NCBI GenBank assembly: GCA_033002965.1
Contig: JAURVB010012328.1
Coordinates: 209,833-273,832, forward strand
Direction of reading: 5' to 3'
DNA: 64,000 nucleotides
Origin: Piper betle
Taxonomy: Eukaryota; Streptophyta; Magnoliopsida; Piperales; Piperaceae
Part shown: positions 47,996 to 59,540 of the stretch, piece by piece
Numbering within the stretch: the stretch's first letter is position 1
Layout: the number at the start of each line of letters is the position of its first letter
Notes under the pieces: generated by a model
Told to the model about the DNA's origin: nothing
Seen by the model: only the letters and a program-made list of their open reading frames with translations
Database searches by the model: none
Translations under genes and position numbers: made by a program

Positions 47996-48470
47996 TTGAA
48001 AGCTTTTGAGACTTTGAAACAAAAATTGATATCTGCTCCCATTGTGATTGCACTGGATTGGTCACGACTTTTTGAATTAATGTGTGATGCTAGTGACCAT
48101 GCAATAGGTGTTGTATTAGGCCTAAGGAAGTACACGTTTTTGTATGTTATCTACTACATTAGTAAGACATTGAATGATACACAACGCAATTATACTACAA
48201 CTGAAAAAGAATTGTTAGTAGTACTACATGCTATTGATAAGTTCAGATCATATATGCTAAGTTCAAAGGTTTTGTATGTACTGATCATGCTGCTCTAAAA
48301 TACCTATTCTTTAAAAAAGATTCCAAACGTAGGCTAATCCATTGGGTTCTTTTATCACAGAAATTTGATGTCGAGATTAAGGACAGGAAAGGAAGTAAGA
48401 ATGTTGTAGCAGACCACCTTTCTCGATTGAGCAAAACATACAACGCTAAGGATGATCCACCCGTGAATGA
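47996..48470 (+). pseudogene. RNase H remnant (Athila)
   Basis: KAFETLKQKLISAPIV, ELMCDASDHAIGVVLG, YYISKTLNDTQRNYTTTEKE and [16 protein letters not shown] show the core with its acidic residues. A frameshift near 48265 moves the end into another frame, where [11 protein letters not shown] marks the RNase H-integrase linker. Confidence 0.85.
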
Positions 48471-48542
48471 GGTTTTCCCTGATAAAAATATATTGGCCAT
48501 TGCAAGTGGTATTGTCCCATGGTTTGCTGATTTTGTGATTAC

Positions 48543-49592
48543 TTGGTGAGTGGGAAGATGCCAGTAGACTTGAACTTTCAACAAAAAAAAAGATTTCTTC
48601 ATGAGGCTAAGTCATATTTTTGGGATGACTCTCTTCTCTTCAAGCAATGTGCTGATGAGATGATACGATGTGTACCACAAGATGAAATGGAGTCCATACT
48701 TCATCATTGTCACTCAACAGATTATTGCGGGCACTTTTGAAGTACTAGGACAACGATGTATTCAAGATGTCATCACAGTCAAAGGACTGGAAATTTGTTA
48801 AGAAAAAACAAAATGCCTCTCAACTCTATTCTTGAAGTGGAATTATTTGATCTATGAGGTATAGATTTTATGGGTTATTTTCCTCCATCAAACTCTAATA
48901 CTTATATTCTTTTAGCTGTCGATTATGTTTCGAAATGGGTTGAAGCAATAGCTTTACCGTCAAATGATACCAAGGTAGTGGTTAAGTTTTAAAAGACGAA
49001 TATCTTTACTAGATTTGGTGCACCTCGGGCAATCATTAGTGATGGAGGACCTCACTTTTGCAATAGGCAATTTGAAGCTTTATTGGCTAAGTATGAAGTG
49101 AAACATAAGGTTGTCACCGCTTACCATCCACAAACTAACGGCCAGGCTGAAGTATCTAATAGAGAGATTCTTATAATTCTAGAGAAGGAAGTAATAGGTA
49201 ATAGAAAGGATTGGTCTATTCGGTTAGATGATGCTCTATAGGCTTATAAAAAAGCTTTCAAGACACTAATTGGCATGTTCCCTTATCGAGTAGTATTTGG
49301 AAAGGCTTGTCATCTTCCCCTAGAATTAGATCAGAAACCTTTTTGGGTCACAAAGAATTAAACTTTGACTTGGAAGTATGTGGGAAAATGAGGCTACAAG
49401 AACTTATTGAATTAGAAGAAATTAGGAGAGCTTCTTATGAAAATGCCAAGATCTATAAGGAAAAATCCAAAGCATGGCATGATCAAAGAATTACTTCTAA
49501 ACCATTTTCTCCTGGACAAAAGGTATGGTTATATGACTCAAGGTTGAAAATGTTCAAAAGAAAATTTAAATCAAGATGATCTGGTCCTTACA
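48543..49592 (+). pseudogene. Integrase remnant, part 1 (Athila)
   Basis: The zinc-finger region (MIRCVPQDEMESILHHCHST) is cut short by a stop and a deletion (about 48738-48800). The core domain gives [69 protein letters not shown] and ending blocks through [11 protein letters not shown]. Stops are at 48858, 48990, 49240 and elsewhere. The reading is interrupted at SGPYIV by solo LTR C. Confidence 0.85.
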
Positions 49593-49597
49593 TAGTG

Positions 49598-52500
49598 TGT
49601 AAAACCCGGGTTGTCCACCCGAGGGTATTTACTATTGATTCAGTTGTTACCTGAATTGGGTTAGTAGGGTCCGGCCCTTCTTGCCGTGGTTCGTATATGA
49701 TATGCTGTAAGTTGCCCGGCCTTAGCCTCCTTTGGTATTCGGTACACCTGTTTGGATGCGGCACGCCCGGCTTTTTAATGTTTGGTCCAATTTAATCGTG
49801 TATAGTTAGATGTTAGGACCATGTCCCTCGCGTGTCTTTTGTGTGCTTGCCATGTGTTTGATAACCTTTCGGACCGTCCTAACCCCTTTTGGGACCTACA
49901 GTGCAATTCCCGAGGTGGACCCGATCACTTTAGGGTAAAAACCTTAAGTTTTTGGGTTTGAGATAACCCAGCCATACTTTTTAGCTAACCCAACCCATAC
50001 TCTTTAGCTAACCCATACATCTATAGCTATGAACCATACCTCTATAGGTATGGCACTCATACCTCTATAGGTATGACACCCATACCTCTATGACATCACT
50101 AAGCCAACCCATACCTCTATAGGTATGGCACCCATACCTATGACATCTACCAAACCAACCACCACCTTTTCTATAAAATCCACCCTTTCCCTCACCTTTT
50201 CACCATTTCTCCTTCCCTCCTCACCTCCAACCACTTTCTTCTACTCTCCTTGGCCTTCTTCTTCCTCCTTGGAGCTCCAAGCAACCCCCTCCACGTTCCT
50301 AGCATCCTTGGGTGGTAGGCTTTGAGGTTGGATGCCTCAAAAGACCTCCCCTTGGTCTTCACTCGTTAGCATCAGGTTTGGGCTGCCACTGTTTCTCGTT
50401 GTTTGATGTGTATTGCTTGTATGATTCTATGAATTTATTTTTAGAACATTTTTATCATGTATATATGAATGTTAGGAGAATTTTGAGTACACATTTATCT
50501 TATTTAGCCATGTAAATAAATAGATATGATTTTTATAATGCATGTAGGTCACTGATATGCACCATTTCAGTATAAAAATCATATCTTGCCATTCTGATGT
50601 TCCATTTGCACAATTCTTATTTTGTTACACTCATAACATGTAGATATACAACTTTTATGTTGGGTGTTTTACCTGCCATGCCCTAGAATTTGCATGTATG
50701 AGGGTAAAAATTGAGGAAAGGTGGCGACTTGGACCGTTATAGTGATATAAGCGCTCCTTTCTCCAATTTTTACTCTCTGACCTTGTAGGATCTGTTGATG
50801 CACAACATGCCATATTTTTCATGGTAATTTTAGGAGTTCTTGGTAAAATTTTAATCCTAATATAACCACTAAATAATCATGAACATCACCCATAAGTATG
50901 CCTTGTATTTCCTGTGTGTTTATGACTATGAGCATGATCTATGATTGTGTTATATTTTAAGCCACAAATTTTAAACTAATAAAATCTTGTAAAATTATAT
51001 GATACTACACTAATTGTCTACTTGAAATATGTAAATTTTTGGAATGGGTAAAAATCATCTAGGTATGTTTTAGAGGTGTTTACACGGACAGTGTAAAGAT
51101 GCTGGGTGAAAACCCTAGTTTTTCACTCCAGTTGTAAATTACCTTAAAATAGGTTAACGGTGTTGGATTTTAGTAAAACTTGGTCCACACCTTACCCTAT
51201 GTCTCAGTAGCACTATGACCAATTTTGGGGCCATTTGGGTAGGTTCCCAATTTTATTTGTAAATTTCAAATTTGTTAGGGTCCAGATAGCTCCAGAAACA
51301 GCCCATCCAGTGACCCAACTTGTAAAATCCACTTAGGCTCATTTACAAAGTAAATTTGGCCTAACTCTTACTGGGCTCAAGCTCCATGTGTTAGCTAACT
51401 AGGCCCACTGACCCAAGCCCATTTGGAGTCCTCTAGCCCATGAACCAATAGTTACAAAATTGGTGCACAGCCCAGGAACACTGTTCCAGCACCTTAGGGC
51501 CGAGCTTAATGGGCCTTGTTCCCCTTGATTGGCCCATGGGCCAGCCATGGTGGAATTTACCTATGAACCTTAGAGTGTAAGGGACAACCCATCCAAATTT
51601 CAGCCCATTTGGACATTGTTAGGCCCATCCAAAAAATCGTCTGGTAAGCCCATTCGATTAAAAACCCTAGAATTGATTAAAACCCACTAAGTGAACATGA
51701 AACCAAAACCTTAATTAAGTTACCTAATAAGGTTTAACACTTCACTTAGGACCTAATTAAGATAATTAAGTGATGTTAAGTGTTGAGCTTGTGTGGAGGC
51801 TTTGCCTCATTTTGCATGCCAATGTGACCTGATTCTTATTCGGTTCCATCTCCATGCTAGGTATTGCGGGTGAGCTCACCGACTAGAATACAGAGCTCTA
51901 CTCATCTAGGTCCATAGGACTCTCCTTTGCTTGATCTCTGCTTGACTCCCTGCGTGTCGAGTTTAACTCGTGTTTTAGACATAGGATGGCATCGGTGGCA
52001 TTTTATCGGATCCCTCTGATGTCGGGTCATTTAGTCGTGTTTTCTACACATGTTTAATAAAACTACAAGGATGAGACCCCTTGTTAGTTTTCAAACTGAA
52101 GCTCCAGAAATATATGATACAAGCCTCTTCCCTAAACCTATTATATAAGTACATGCATTTTTATGGATTTCACGAATAAGAAAGTGAGCGGTATGGAGAT
52201 ATGTATGAATCACACTAGTACTTCTTCAAACCCTGAGGTAGTGAGGTGTATGAGGGTACTGCGTAACGCAAGCACATTTTTGGAATTTGTGGCACTAACT
52301 TAACTGTTCCTTTTGCCACTCGAGTACTGTGGTGGGTGTAATATGGAGGATGTGAGGACGTAAGCATTGTATGTATGAATATGAATATTAGCCGTGCATG
52401 CGAGCCAACACTTGTTTAAGTATGTTTGCTTACCGCCCAGTGTGAGGCAATCTTGAAGTTTCATAAGTTTTTGTGGGTAATGGAATACTCATTTGCCAGC

Positions 52501-53510
52501 TTGTTATTTTACCGGTAGTTATTCAGACTGGTAATCAAATTTATTTAATTACTGATGTGGTTTTCTATTATATGTAGGTGAGGTTCCCTGGCGTTGGCCA
52601 GCTTAGGTGCATGGATCAGACGGCTCAGTGGCGGTGGTGGCAGGGGCCCTGTGTTATGTTGTTTGCTTTAAACCATGTATTTTGTGTATGACTATATGAT
52701 GGGCATATGCCCAAACTATGTGAACCTTGTACGATTAAGATGTATGCTATGATGGTTGTGCTAGCATGTTTTAACTTTATATTATTATATTTTACTGTGG
52801 AGTTATAATACTTTGGGGCAAGGCTAACCATCGTCTGCAAGGTATATAAGCCCCAGAGTCCTGGAACATGACGAGGAGGTAAGTCAAGTACACGAAACAT
52901 ATTTGGCTGTAGCTATTTGTGTTAGAGTAACATGGGTGGAGGAGCTTACGGTTCACACTACTTGAAGACCCATGTGAAGTCTGGGTATTAGGGTTTGATG
53001 CCCTGATACTCGATGATGTTGTGTAATTCTCTGACGCTTTAATTATTGCTCACGTAGGGTATGTGGAACAGGTAACCATGACCCTTGTTTAAATACTTGC
53101 ATCATCTTCATGTAACTAATAAGAAGACCTAAGCCAATCACTTGAACTAAGTAATAAGAATATGATACACGCAACAAGATGCAACCTCAAAACTGTAGCG
53201 GGGGTGTGCTTCTTCTATAGTTGGGAGTGATCATCACATTTTTAAAGTCACCGCTCATAGTCGTCGGGATGGTTCTACCTCTGTTATGACTAGGGGTGTT
53301 CATATAGGAATCCTTTAAGTCTAAGATTTGCCTTTGTAGTATGAACTTTGCACGCATTCTATGAAAACCAAACCTGGTGTCCGTCTTAAGCCTCCACGGA
53401 GGGTTGAGATCCGCTTCCATAAAGTCTGTACACTGATAGCCCAACGAATAGCTTCTAAATTATTATATCACGAGTTGATCTGTCTCTTCAGGCCAAATTG
53501 GGGTGTTTCA
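49598..53510 (+). mobile_element. Complete solo LTR, family C (3,913 bp), inside Athila integrase
   Basis: TGTAAAACCCGGG at the left, AAATTGGGGTGTTTCA at the right, flanked by TAGTG on both sides (49593-49597 and 53511-53515). Integrase reading continues in the same frame after the insert, confirming the site. The insert has a TATATAA box (52142-52148), a short version of the ACCCATACC..TATAGGTATGG repeat (50030-50145), and leader ORFs that are not genes. No primer site or coding region is attached. Confidence 0.93.
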
Positions 53511-53515
53511 TAGTG

Positions 53516-53800
53516 CAAACAGTTTTCCCACACAGTGCAATTGAAATTAAGACTGAGAAAGGGGATCATTCATTTAAAGTTAATGGATGTAGACTGAAAC
53601 ACTACTATGAAGGGGAGCAACTTCGGAAGTCCTCCATTACATTAAATAAAGAATCAGAAATAGGCATATGGATGTGGACGTTAAACCAAGCGTTTCTTGG
53701 GAGGCAACCCAAGAATGGGTCAAGTGCAAATTCAGTTATTCATGATAATCATCCACCGACTAATTGGTTGAGGGAGTTCTCTTTCATTTCTTTCTCTTAA
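53516..53800 (+). pseudogene. Integrase C-terminal remnant, part 2 (Athila)
   Basis: Continues the integrase after solo LTR C: TVFPHSAIEIKTEKGDHSF, then VNGCRLKHYYEGE. It is followed by the conserved nucleotide stretch CTTGGGAGGCAACCCAAGAA seen at the end of Athila-like pol. Stop at 53798. Confidence 0.8.
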
Positions 53801-53884
53801 TTTTTATTTTTATTTTTTTCAACATTGAGGACAATGTTTAGTTTAAGTGTGGGGGAATGCCTTAATTTTGTGCATATTGTACAT

Positions 53885-53901
53885 GCTCGACTCATGTTTA
53901 G

Positions 53902-53939
<38 letters not shown>

Positions 53940-53940
53940 T
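53885..53940. repeat. TA microsatellite in Athila 3' region
   Basis: A run of TA of about 35 bases follows a GAGGACAATGTTTAG...GTGTGGGGG motif (53825-53858). That motif is characteristic of the 3' part of Athila-like elements. Confidence 0.9.
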
Positions 53941-54269
53941 AGTTTAGTGGAAAATTTTTATTATGCAATAGTATATTAGTCTCTTGGTTCAATGATAGAT
54001 ACATGTGAATTAGTCTTACCTTTCTTGGGAAAACGTGAATAATTGATATGAGGGATGAACTGAGTAAATGATTTATTCAAGAGTTAGTTCTCTACCTTAT
54101 ATTATTTTCATAATCCTTTGGTTTAGATGATTTCAATGAACGTTCTGCAATAGGAAAAATCCTTTAATCATAGGAATTTGCATGACGGCTTTGGTTGTTT
54201 TAGGTTTGTCTTAACATTAGTTTCTTCTTAAAGAAAAACAAAACAAAAAAATAAAAATGAATAAATTGG

Positions 54270-54660
54270 AGCAATGACTACTTTGCCGAGTAACCGGGCC
54301 TTTGTAACTCCTTAATTATGGGGGTTCACATTAAAAGGTAATGCTAGTTATCTCTATTTGCATATTGGCACTTTGCTGAGTAACCGGACCTTTGCAACTG
54401 AGTAACTATGGGGGTTCACGTCGAAAGGTAAAGCTAGCTACTCTTTAAAAAAAATACAAAAATGAATAAATTAGAGTAATGGCTACTTTGCTGAGTAACC
54501 GGGCCTTTGTAACTCAGTAATTATGGGGGTTTGCATCAAAAGGTAAAACTAGTTATCTCTATTTGTATATTGGCACTTTGCTGAGTAACCAGGTCTTCAT
54601 AACTAAGCAGTTATGGGGGTTCGCATCAAAAGGTAAAGCTGGCTACTCTTTAAAAAAAAA
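54270..54660. repeat. 204-bp dimer repeated twice in Athila 3' UTR
   Basis: ACTTTGC(C/T)GAGTAACCGGGC followed by CTTTGTAACT, then TATGGGGGTTC and AAAGGTAAAGCTAG, begins near 54276, 54366, 54480 and 54570. The alternating spacing (90 and 114) shows a dimer of about 204 bp present twice. Confidence 0.85.
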
Positions 54661-54926
54661 AACCAAAAATAAATGCTTACATTAGTGGAGATGAGGGCAA
54701 ATGGCAAACATATTTAAACATGATCCAGAGTTCTTACACACACACACACACACACGGAGAGCCTTCTTTTGGGTGTGATTGTTGAAAGGGAATTTTAATT
54801 TAATTGATATCTTGTTGCCTATGGATAGTTTGATTAAGAATCATATGAGAACATAATGGTGACTAAGTATTCTTGTGTAGTAAAAAAATTTTTGGTTATG
54901 ATATTTTGCTCAGGACGGCAAAAGTT

Positions 54927-54940
54927 TAAATTTGGGGGTG
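54927..54940 (+). promoter_or_regulatory. Polypurine tract of Athila element
   Basis: TAAATTTGGGGGTG directly precedes the LTR start TGTTAAGTG, with CAGGACGGCAAAAGT upstream, the usual arrangement for this group. Confidence 0.75.
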
Positions 54941-56103
54941 TGTTAAGTGTTTAAAGTATAAAATATTTACCCATGTTTTTAATGTGATTTTGTAAATCCT
55001 GGATCTAAATATTATTAATTAGGTGATAATTTACTTTATTTTTTAGTTCATTAATATTTTATTAAATATGTTTAATTTTGGAGTTTAATGAAGAAAAAAA
55101 TTGAAAACAAAGAAGCTTAGGAATTGTTGGTCAGAGCATTGGACCCCACCCATTGATGGCTACAATTTATGATGTTGACAAAGCTCGATGTTGATGGATG
55201 TACATAGCTTTGGTTGCATTTGAGTAAGTCGAGGAGTTGGAAACTTCATCAGACATCATAATCAATTAGACTACATCGAGTTGTGGAATCCTTCCTCGAA
55301 TTCTTGTATCTTTTGGGTATCTCATTTTTTATATAAAGGGGTGGTCATTTGTTGTTTGGGATATCTCAACTTTTGGCTTAGAAGTAGTTCTAGTTTTTGT
55401 AATTATTTTCCTTTCATAATGAAAAGTAGTTTCTTCTTTATATATTATGGAGTAATCCTTTATTTCATTCTAGAGAAGAATGGAACTTAACATGGTTTAA
55501 TTGAATTTATTTCAACCTCTTACTCTTTTATTCAATTGGATTGCTTGAATTGTCTTTTATTCAATTGGATTGCTTAATTGTCATGTTCTTAATGCTAAGA
55601 GTAGATTGATCACCTATTACTTATATCATGAGGTTTAATTAAATTTTGGTAGAAATCAATTAGATTAGTTATTGATAATTCATCATACGATGAGTGTTTT
55701 GACTTGTTTGTTGTTGTGGTTAGGAGATGCACAACACCATATACGATCAGAGGGAGAAATTGAGATGAAATAATAGATGCATGAACGAGCGGGAGCCACC
55801 TTGTCATATATTTCTCCTTGATCGACGAATTTGAGAGAATAAAAGATAAGAATAAGATGTGATGAACATTAAACTCATGTTAAGAGAAATTCGACTCTAG
55901 AATGAGTTTTATTATTATAATTTTTCTTTAATTTAAATTTATTAATTAGATTTAATTAAGTCGATTGTTTTTGTTTTGTTCATAATTTCATTTTCTTTAA
56001 TTAATTTAAAGAAATTCATTTCTCTGTGGAACGATACTCAAATTCATCCTTATATTACTTGTTTCGACCATGTATACTTGCATGTTATTGAGTTACACAA
56101 ACA
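54941..56103 (+). mobile_element. Athila 3' LTR (1,163 bp)
   Basis: TGTTAAGTGTTTAAAG to GAGTTACACAAACA. The right 400 bp match the split 5' LTR. A TATATAAAGG box at 55330 is the likely promoter. Open frames inside (55281-55490 plus, 55610-55807 minus) are not conserved. Confidence 0.85.
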
Positions 56104-57243
56104 CAGAACATAGCCAAGTATACCAGAAACATAACATACACAAACAATGGTTAGTGGTTTCATTTAGGCCTTTATTAAAGTCATTTTAGCTTAATATTTT
56201 GAGTGAGATGATGGCCAGCACCACCTCACAACAATCATGAAAAAATGGTTTGCAATGGCTAACTACACAGAGGAAATTTTGGGAGTTGGTAGATAGTCTA
56301 CTTCAAGCAGTAATGTTGTCACCTTTATTCGATTTTAGCTCTCATACATGTTGATACAAGCCAAAACAAGGGAAACATGCTTTATCAACATTGTCTATCT
56401 ACCTCTTATGAACAATATGGATTTGACATAAGGAAAGAATGTAATGTGAAGTAAGAGTTATTGCAAAACTATCAAGATAGTGCAAATAGACAATCATGTC
56501 ATGCTAAAAAATACATGACTATTCAATGAAACATGCACAAATCATGATACTACAACTTAAATACTAGTAACACACTCAGGTACATGAGAGAAATATCAAA
56601 GAATAAAAAGGAAGCATCACAGAGAGCAACAACAAGCAAACCTGATTGCAATACACAAAGGGGGGGGGGGGAGAACTTACCTCTAAAACACTAAGGGGAG
56701 GTCTCTTGGGGCTTTCTACCCCAAGACCTATCCCTAGGAAGACTTGGAGAAGCTAAGGAGACCAAGGAGAGGCCAACGAATGGTTTCATCACGTTTGGAA
56801 CATGTTTGGATAGTTTCTTGGAAAGCCCTAGGTAAATTGTCAAGAATTGCTTAACTTAAGTATGCTTTAATGGTAAATAATTGTATGGGCTATAAAACTA
56901 AAAGTTATTTTAAAATATTGTCATAAAACATGATAGAAATTCGTGATAAAAATTTCTATAAAGTTTGGAGTTCGTTTGGCCCTTGAACAAAATCACAGAA
57001 GTAAGAAAAATCTAAATTTTATACTCAACATCGTGGCATTGGCCACTAGCGTCAAGACATTAATGAAATAGAAAGTTGAGAAGATGGCACAGCATCACAT
57101 CACTCAGGGTCGAGAATACTGGTGCCACGAAACTCATCTAAAAATTTGTTAGAAAAAGAAATAAAATATGAGCACTGTGACATACAAAACCAGCTGGCAT
57201 CACGGCATTGACACCCGTGTACCATAGCTCTAAGACACTCATG
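56104..57243. other. Unresolved repeat-like sequence
   Basis: A GAGAACTTACCTCTAAAACAC stretch (56671-56691) after a G-run (56660-56671) looks like an inverted LTR leader with a splice donor (the reverse reads GAGGTAAGTTCTC). Boundaries could not be found. Confidence 0.35.
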
Positions 57244-58850
57244 CCTAATTATAATTTTCTTTGATTATTTGATATTTAAACTTTGTATGCTTCATGTATG
57301 ATTGTTTAAAGATTATATGACCCTAATATGGTATTAGTTACATGTTATGATGATGTTTGACTTGTTGATTGAGTGACAAATTATTATGGTCATGACATAT
57401 CATACGTACATGCATACATGTATTTTCTAGTCAGGTAGTGATGTATAGTGTTTATTTTATTGGTCACACTAAGAAGGGGATAGCTAAGACGTTCCAAAGC
57501 TTGGAAGGCTATTGACCAAGTCCGTTTAGTCGTTATTTGAGGAGTTTTATGGTCAACATGTTATTGCTAAGTGATTAAACTATTTAGTCAAATTGTGATT
57601 TGATGAATGTGAAAATATGTGAAACCATATAGATGTTAGGTAATTTGACTAGAGGGATAAATGAGAACCAAAACATGCAGGTTTTGATGTTTTCACAATG
57701 TTAAGTCAAAACAATTGCAGGGTGTCGGCTTAACTAGTAATAAAGGAGAAATTGATTAAATCTGATGGGTCATACCGATAAAACTTCGGGCATCCACACT
57801 TGCCAGTGCTGGAGTTGGGAAGGTTATTGTACACTTGTAGTGCTTATGATCATTCGTGGGGGCATATTTGGAGGGTTGTATGACTGATACCCAAGAGTTG
57901 AGATGTAAATTTAAAAATTGTTCATGGTCGATGAGTAACATAATATTATTTGGACAAGGTTAATAATAATAATTATTTTCTCTTATTTTATTGTTGTAAA
58001 AAGATGAGTTGATGATGTGTGTGGTACATGTTATTAAATTAGTGATTAATTCATGAAACATGAATTCAATAACACACTACAAAGATGTGTAATGAGACAA
58101 ATAAATGGGATTAAATTACTACAAAGGGTTGTACCTCTTACTAAAACTTAAATAAAAGAATTAAGCTAATACAAAGGTTAGTAAATCCTGAAAGTACTAA
58201 AAATGAAAGAGTAAAAACTACTAAGGGGTAGTTACACTCTATTTTAAGGTGAAATTAAATTAATTAGCGGATAATTGATCTAATACTGTTTGATTGTAAG
58301 TACTGATTAAATATATTTATACTTTATATTTAGGATTTATGTTGAATACTATGATAGTTGTACATGATACTAATATTGAACTGTAACATATTGATTATTT
58401 TTATCAATGTTTATTTGATTTAAATTGTATTTTCTTAATATTGTTTGCTACGCATTTGAGTAGATGACTTAGTATTGGCTATCTAGTGTTTGGTGGACAA
58501 AATTTATCTTTGTACATAGGTTATCAGGTGAAGATTCGAAGAGCGAAGGGATGGATGATCAACAATAGATTTATTTTTATCTTTATATTATATTACATTA
58601 TATTTTCATGTAATAAAGACATTAGGTTGAAGACTTTTTTAGGCTGCTGATCTTGTATATTGAATTTAGATATATTATTATATTGGTAGGGATTTATTAT
58701 TAGTATATCACATGGTTATTGACAAGGCCCAACTTTATTATATGTTGTGTGCACTATTGATGTTGTTTTTATTTATTTAATTAGTTATTATTTAATTAAG
58801 TAATAATATGTCTTTTAGATCAATTATTTGGGAAAAAGTTGGTCGTTACA
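57244..58850 (+). mobile_element. Right-hand part of an unidentified gypsy-type LTR
   Basis: Ends TTGGTCGTTACA at 58850, the same end type as family A. The body has LTR-like AT-rich blocks, with a GGTTATCAGGTGAAG...GGATGGATGATC block (58520-58560). No primer site follows, so it may be a solo LTR. The left end is uncertain. Confidence 0.45.
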
Positions 58851-58860
58851 ACAAGCTATT

Positions 58861-58922
58861 GGGGGTTGGAGGGTGACGGGATTGAGGGGGTGCGGGTAGA
58901 GAGGGATTGAGGAGGGTTGGGG
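58861..58922 (+). other. G-quadruplex-type G-rich tract
   Basis: GGGGGTTGGAGGGTGACGGG, then ATTGAGGGGG and further GGG runs: at least four G-tracts separated by 4-5-base loops, matching the usual G3+N1-7 pattern. Lies just after an LTR end. Confidence 0.6.
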
Positions 58923-59089
58923 TTTTTATAGGATAATAGAGGAAAATCTTAAGTTTAGCCCAAAGAATCATACAATTTGGAACTCTACATGCCAAAATAT
59001 TAACTTTGAAAGTCAGGCAAAACTCATGGTTTTGTGTTGTAATCTGGCAGATTGATCGGCAATCAAATTACACCCCTTAATTTGGCAAA

Positions 59090-59540
59090 AAAACTAGTCG
59101 TTGGAGGAGCTAATGTGGTTATAATGCTCTATGTAACAAGTAGTTAAGTAAGTTAAAAGTTATATAGTCCATTCCCACTTATAAATAGGATCTTATCCAA
59201 GTAGGTATTAAATGTGGGACTAAGTTGAGGGATCTTACAATCCACCCACCTTAGGAAATTTTGTTCCCAAAATTCCTACATTCGGCCCATTGCTAGCCTC
59301 AACATACATCTTTCTCCAGCCTGTGACCGGCAGCCTTAGCTAACATCCATAGTCCAGCCCACCATCTAACACAAAACCAAGTTGCTCTGATACCATTTGT
59401 AACGACCTAGCCCGAAGTGCAACATAATGAGCCTAAGTCATCTCTTTAAAGGTGATTAACCAAGTTAAAAATCTATAGTTCAGTCTCACTTATAAACATG
59501 ATCTTATCCCAGTATGTATTAGATGTGGGACTAAGTTGAT
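59090..59540 (-). mobile_element. TRIM (miniature LTR element), copy 2, minus orientation
   Basis: Left LTR about 59090-59239 (ends GAGGGATCTTACA), interior 59240-59397 (158 bp), tRNA-Met primer site on the minus strand (GCTCTGATACCA at 59384-59395), right LTR from TGTAACGACCTAGCCC (59398) to about 59540, where it is truncated. Both LTRs share CACTTATAAA.A.GATCTTATCC and TGTGGGACTAAGTTGA. The minus-strand polypurine site is CTAAGGTGGGTGGAT. No coding capacity. Confidence 0.8.

Larger units (their letters stand above)
42364..56103 (+). mobile_element. Athila-type Ty3-gypsy element, broken by two solo LTRs
   Basis: 5' LTR remnant (42364-42522 and 45427-45726, split by solo LTR D), Athila-style primer site, gag fragment, protease, reverse transcriptase, RNase H, integrase (split by solo LTR C), a 3' region with tandem repeats, polypurine tract, and a complete 3' LTR (54941-56103). 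The FMDDFTIFG catalytic box and the TGGCGTCGTTGCTGGGAA primer site point to the Athila group. Most of gag is deleted and pol has many stops, so it is an old, dead copy. The left end of the 5' LTR is lost, so no target duplication can be checked. Confidence 0.9.

Noticed and set aside
56660..56671. Run of G as a functional element
   Set aside because: Single homopolymer; may also be a sequencing artefact. A similar run occurs near 6511.
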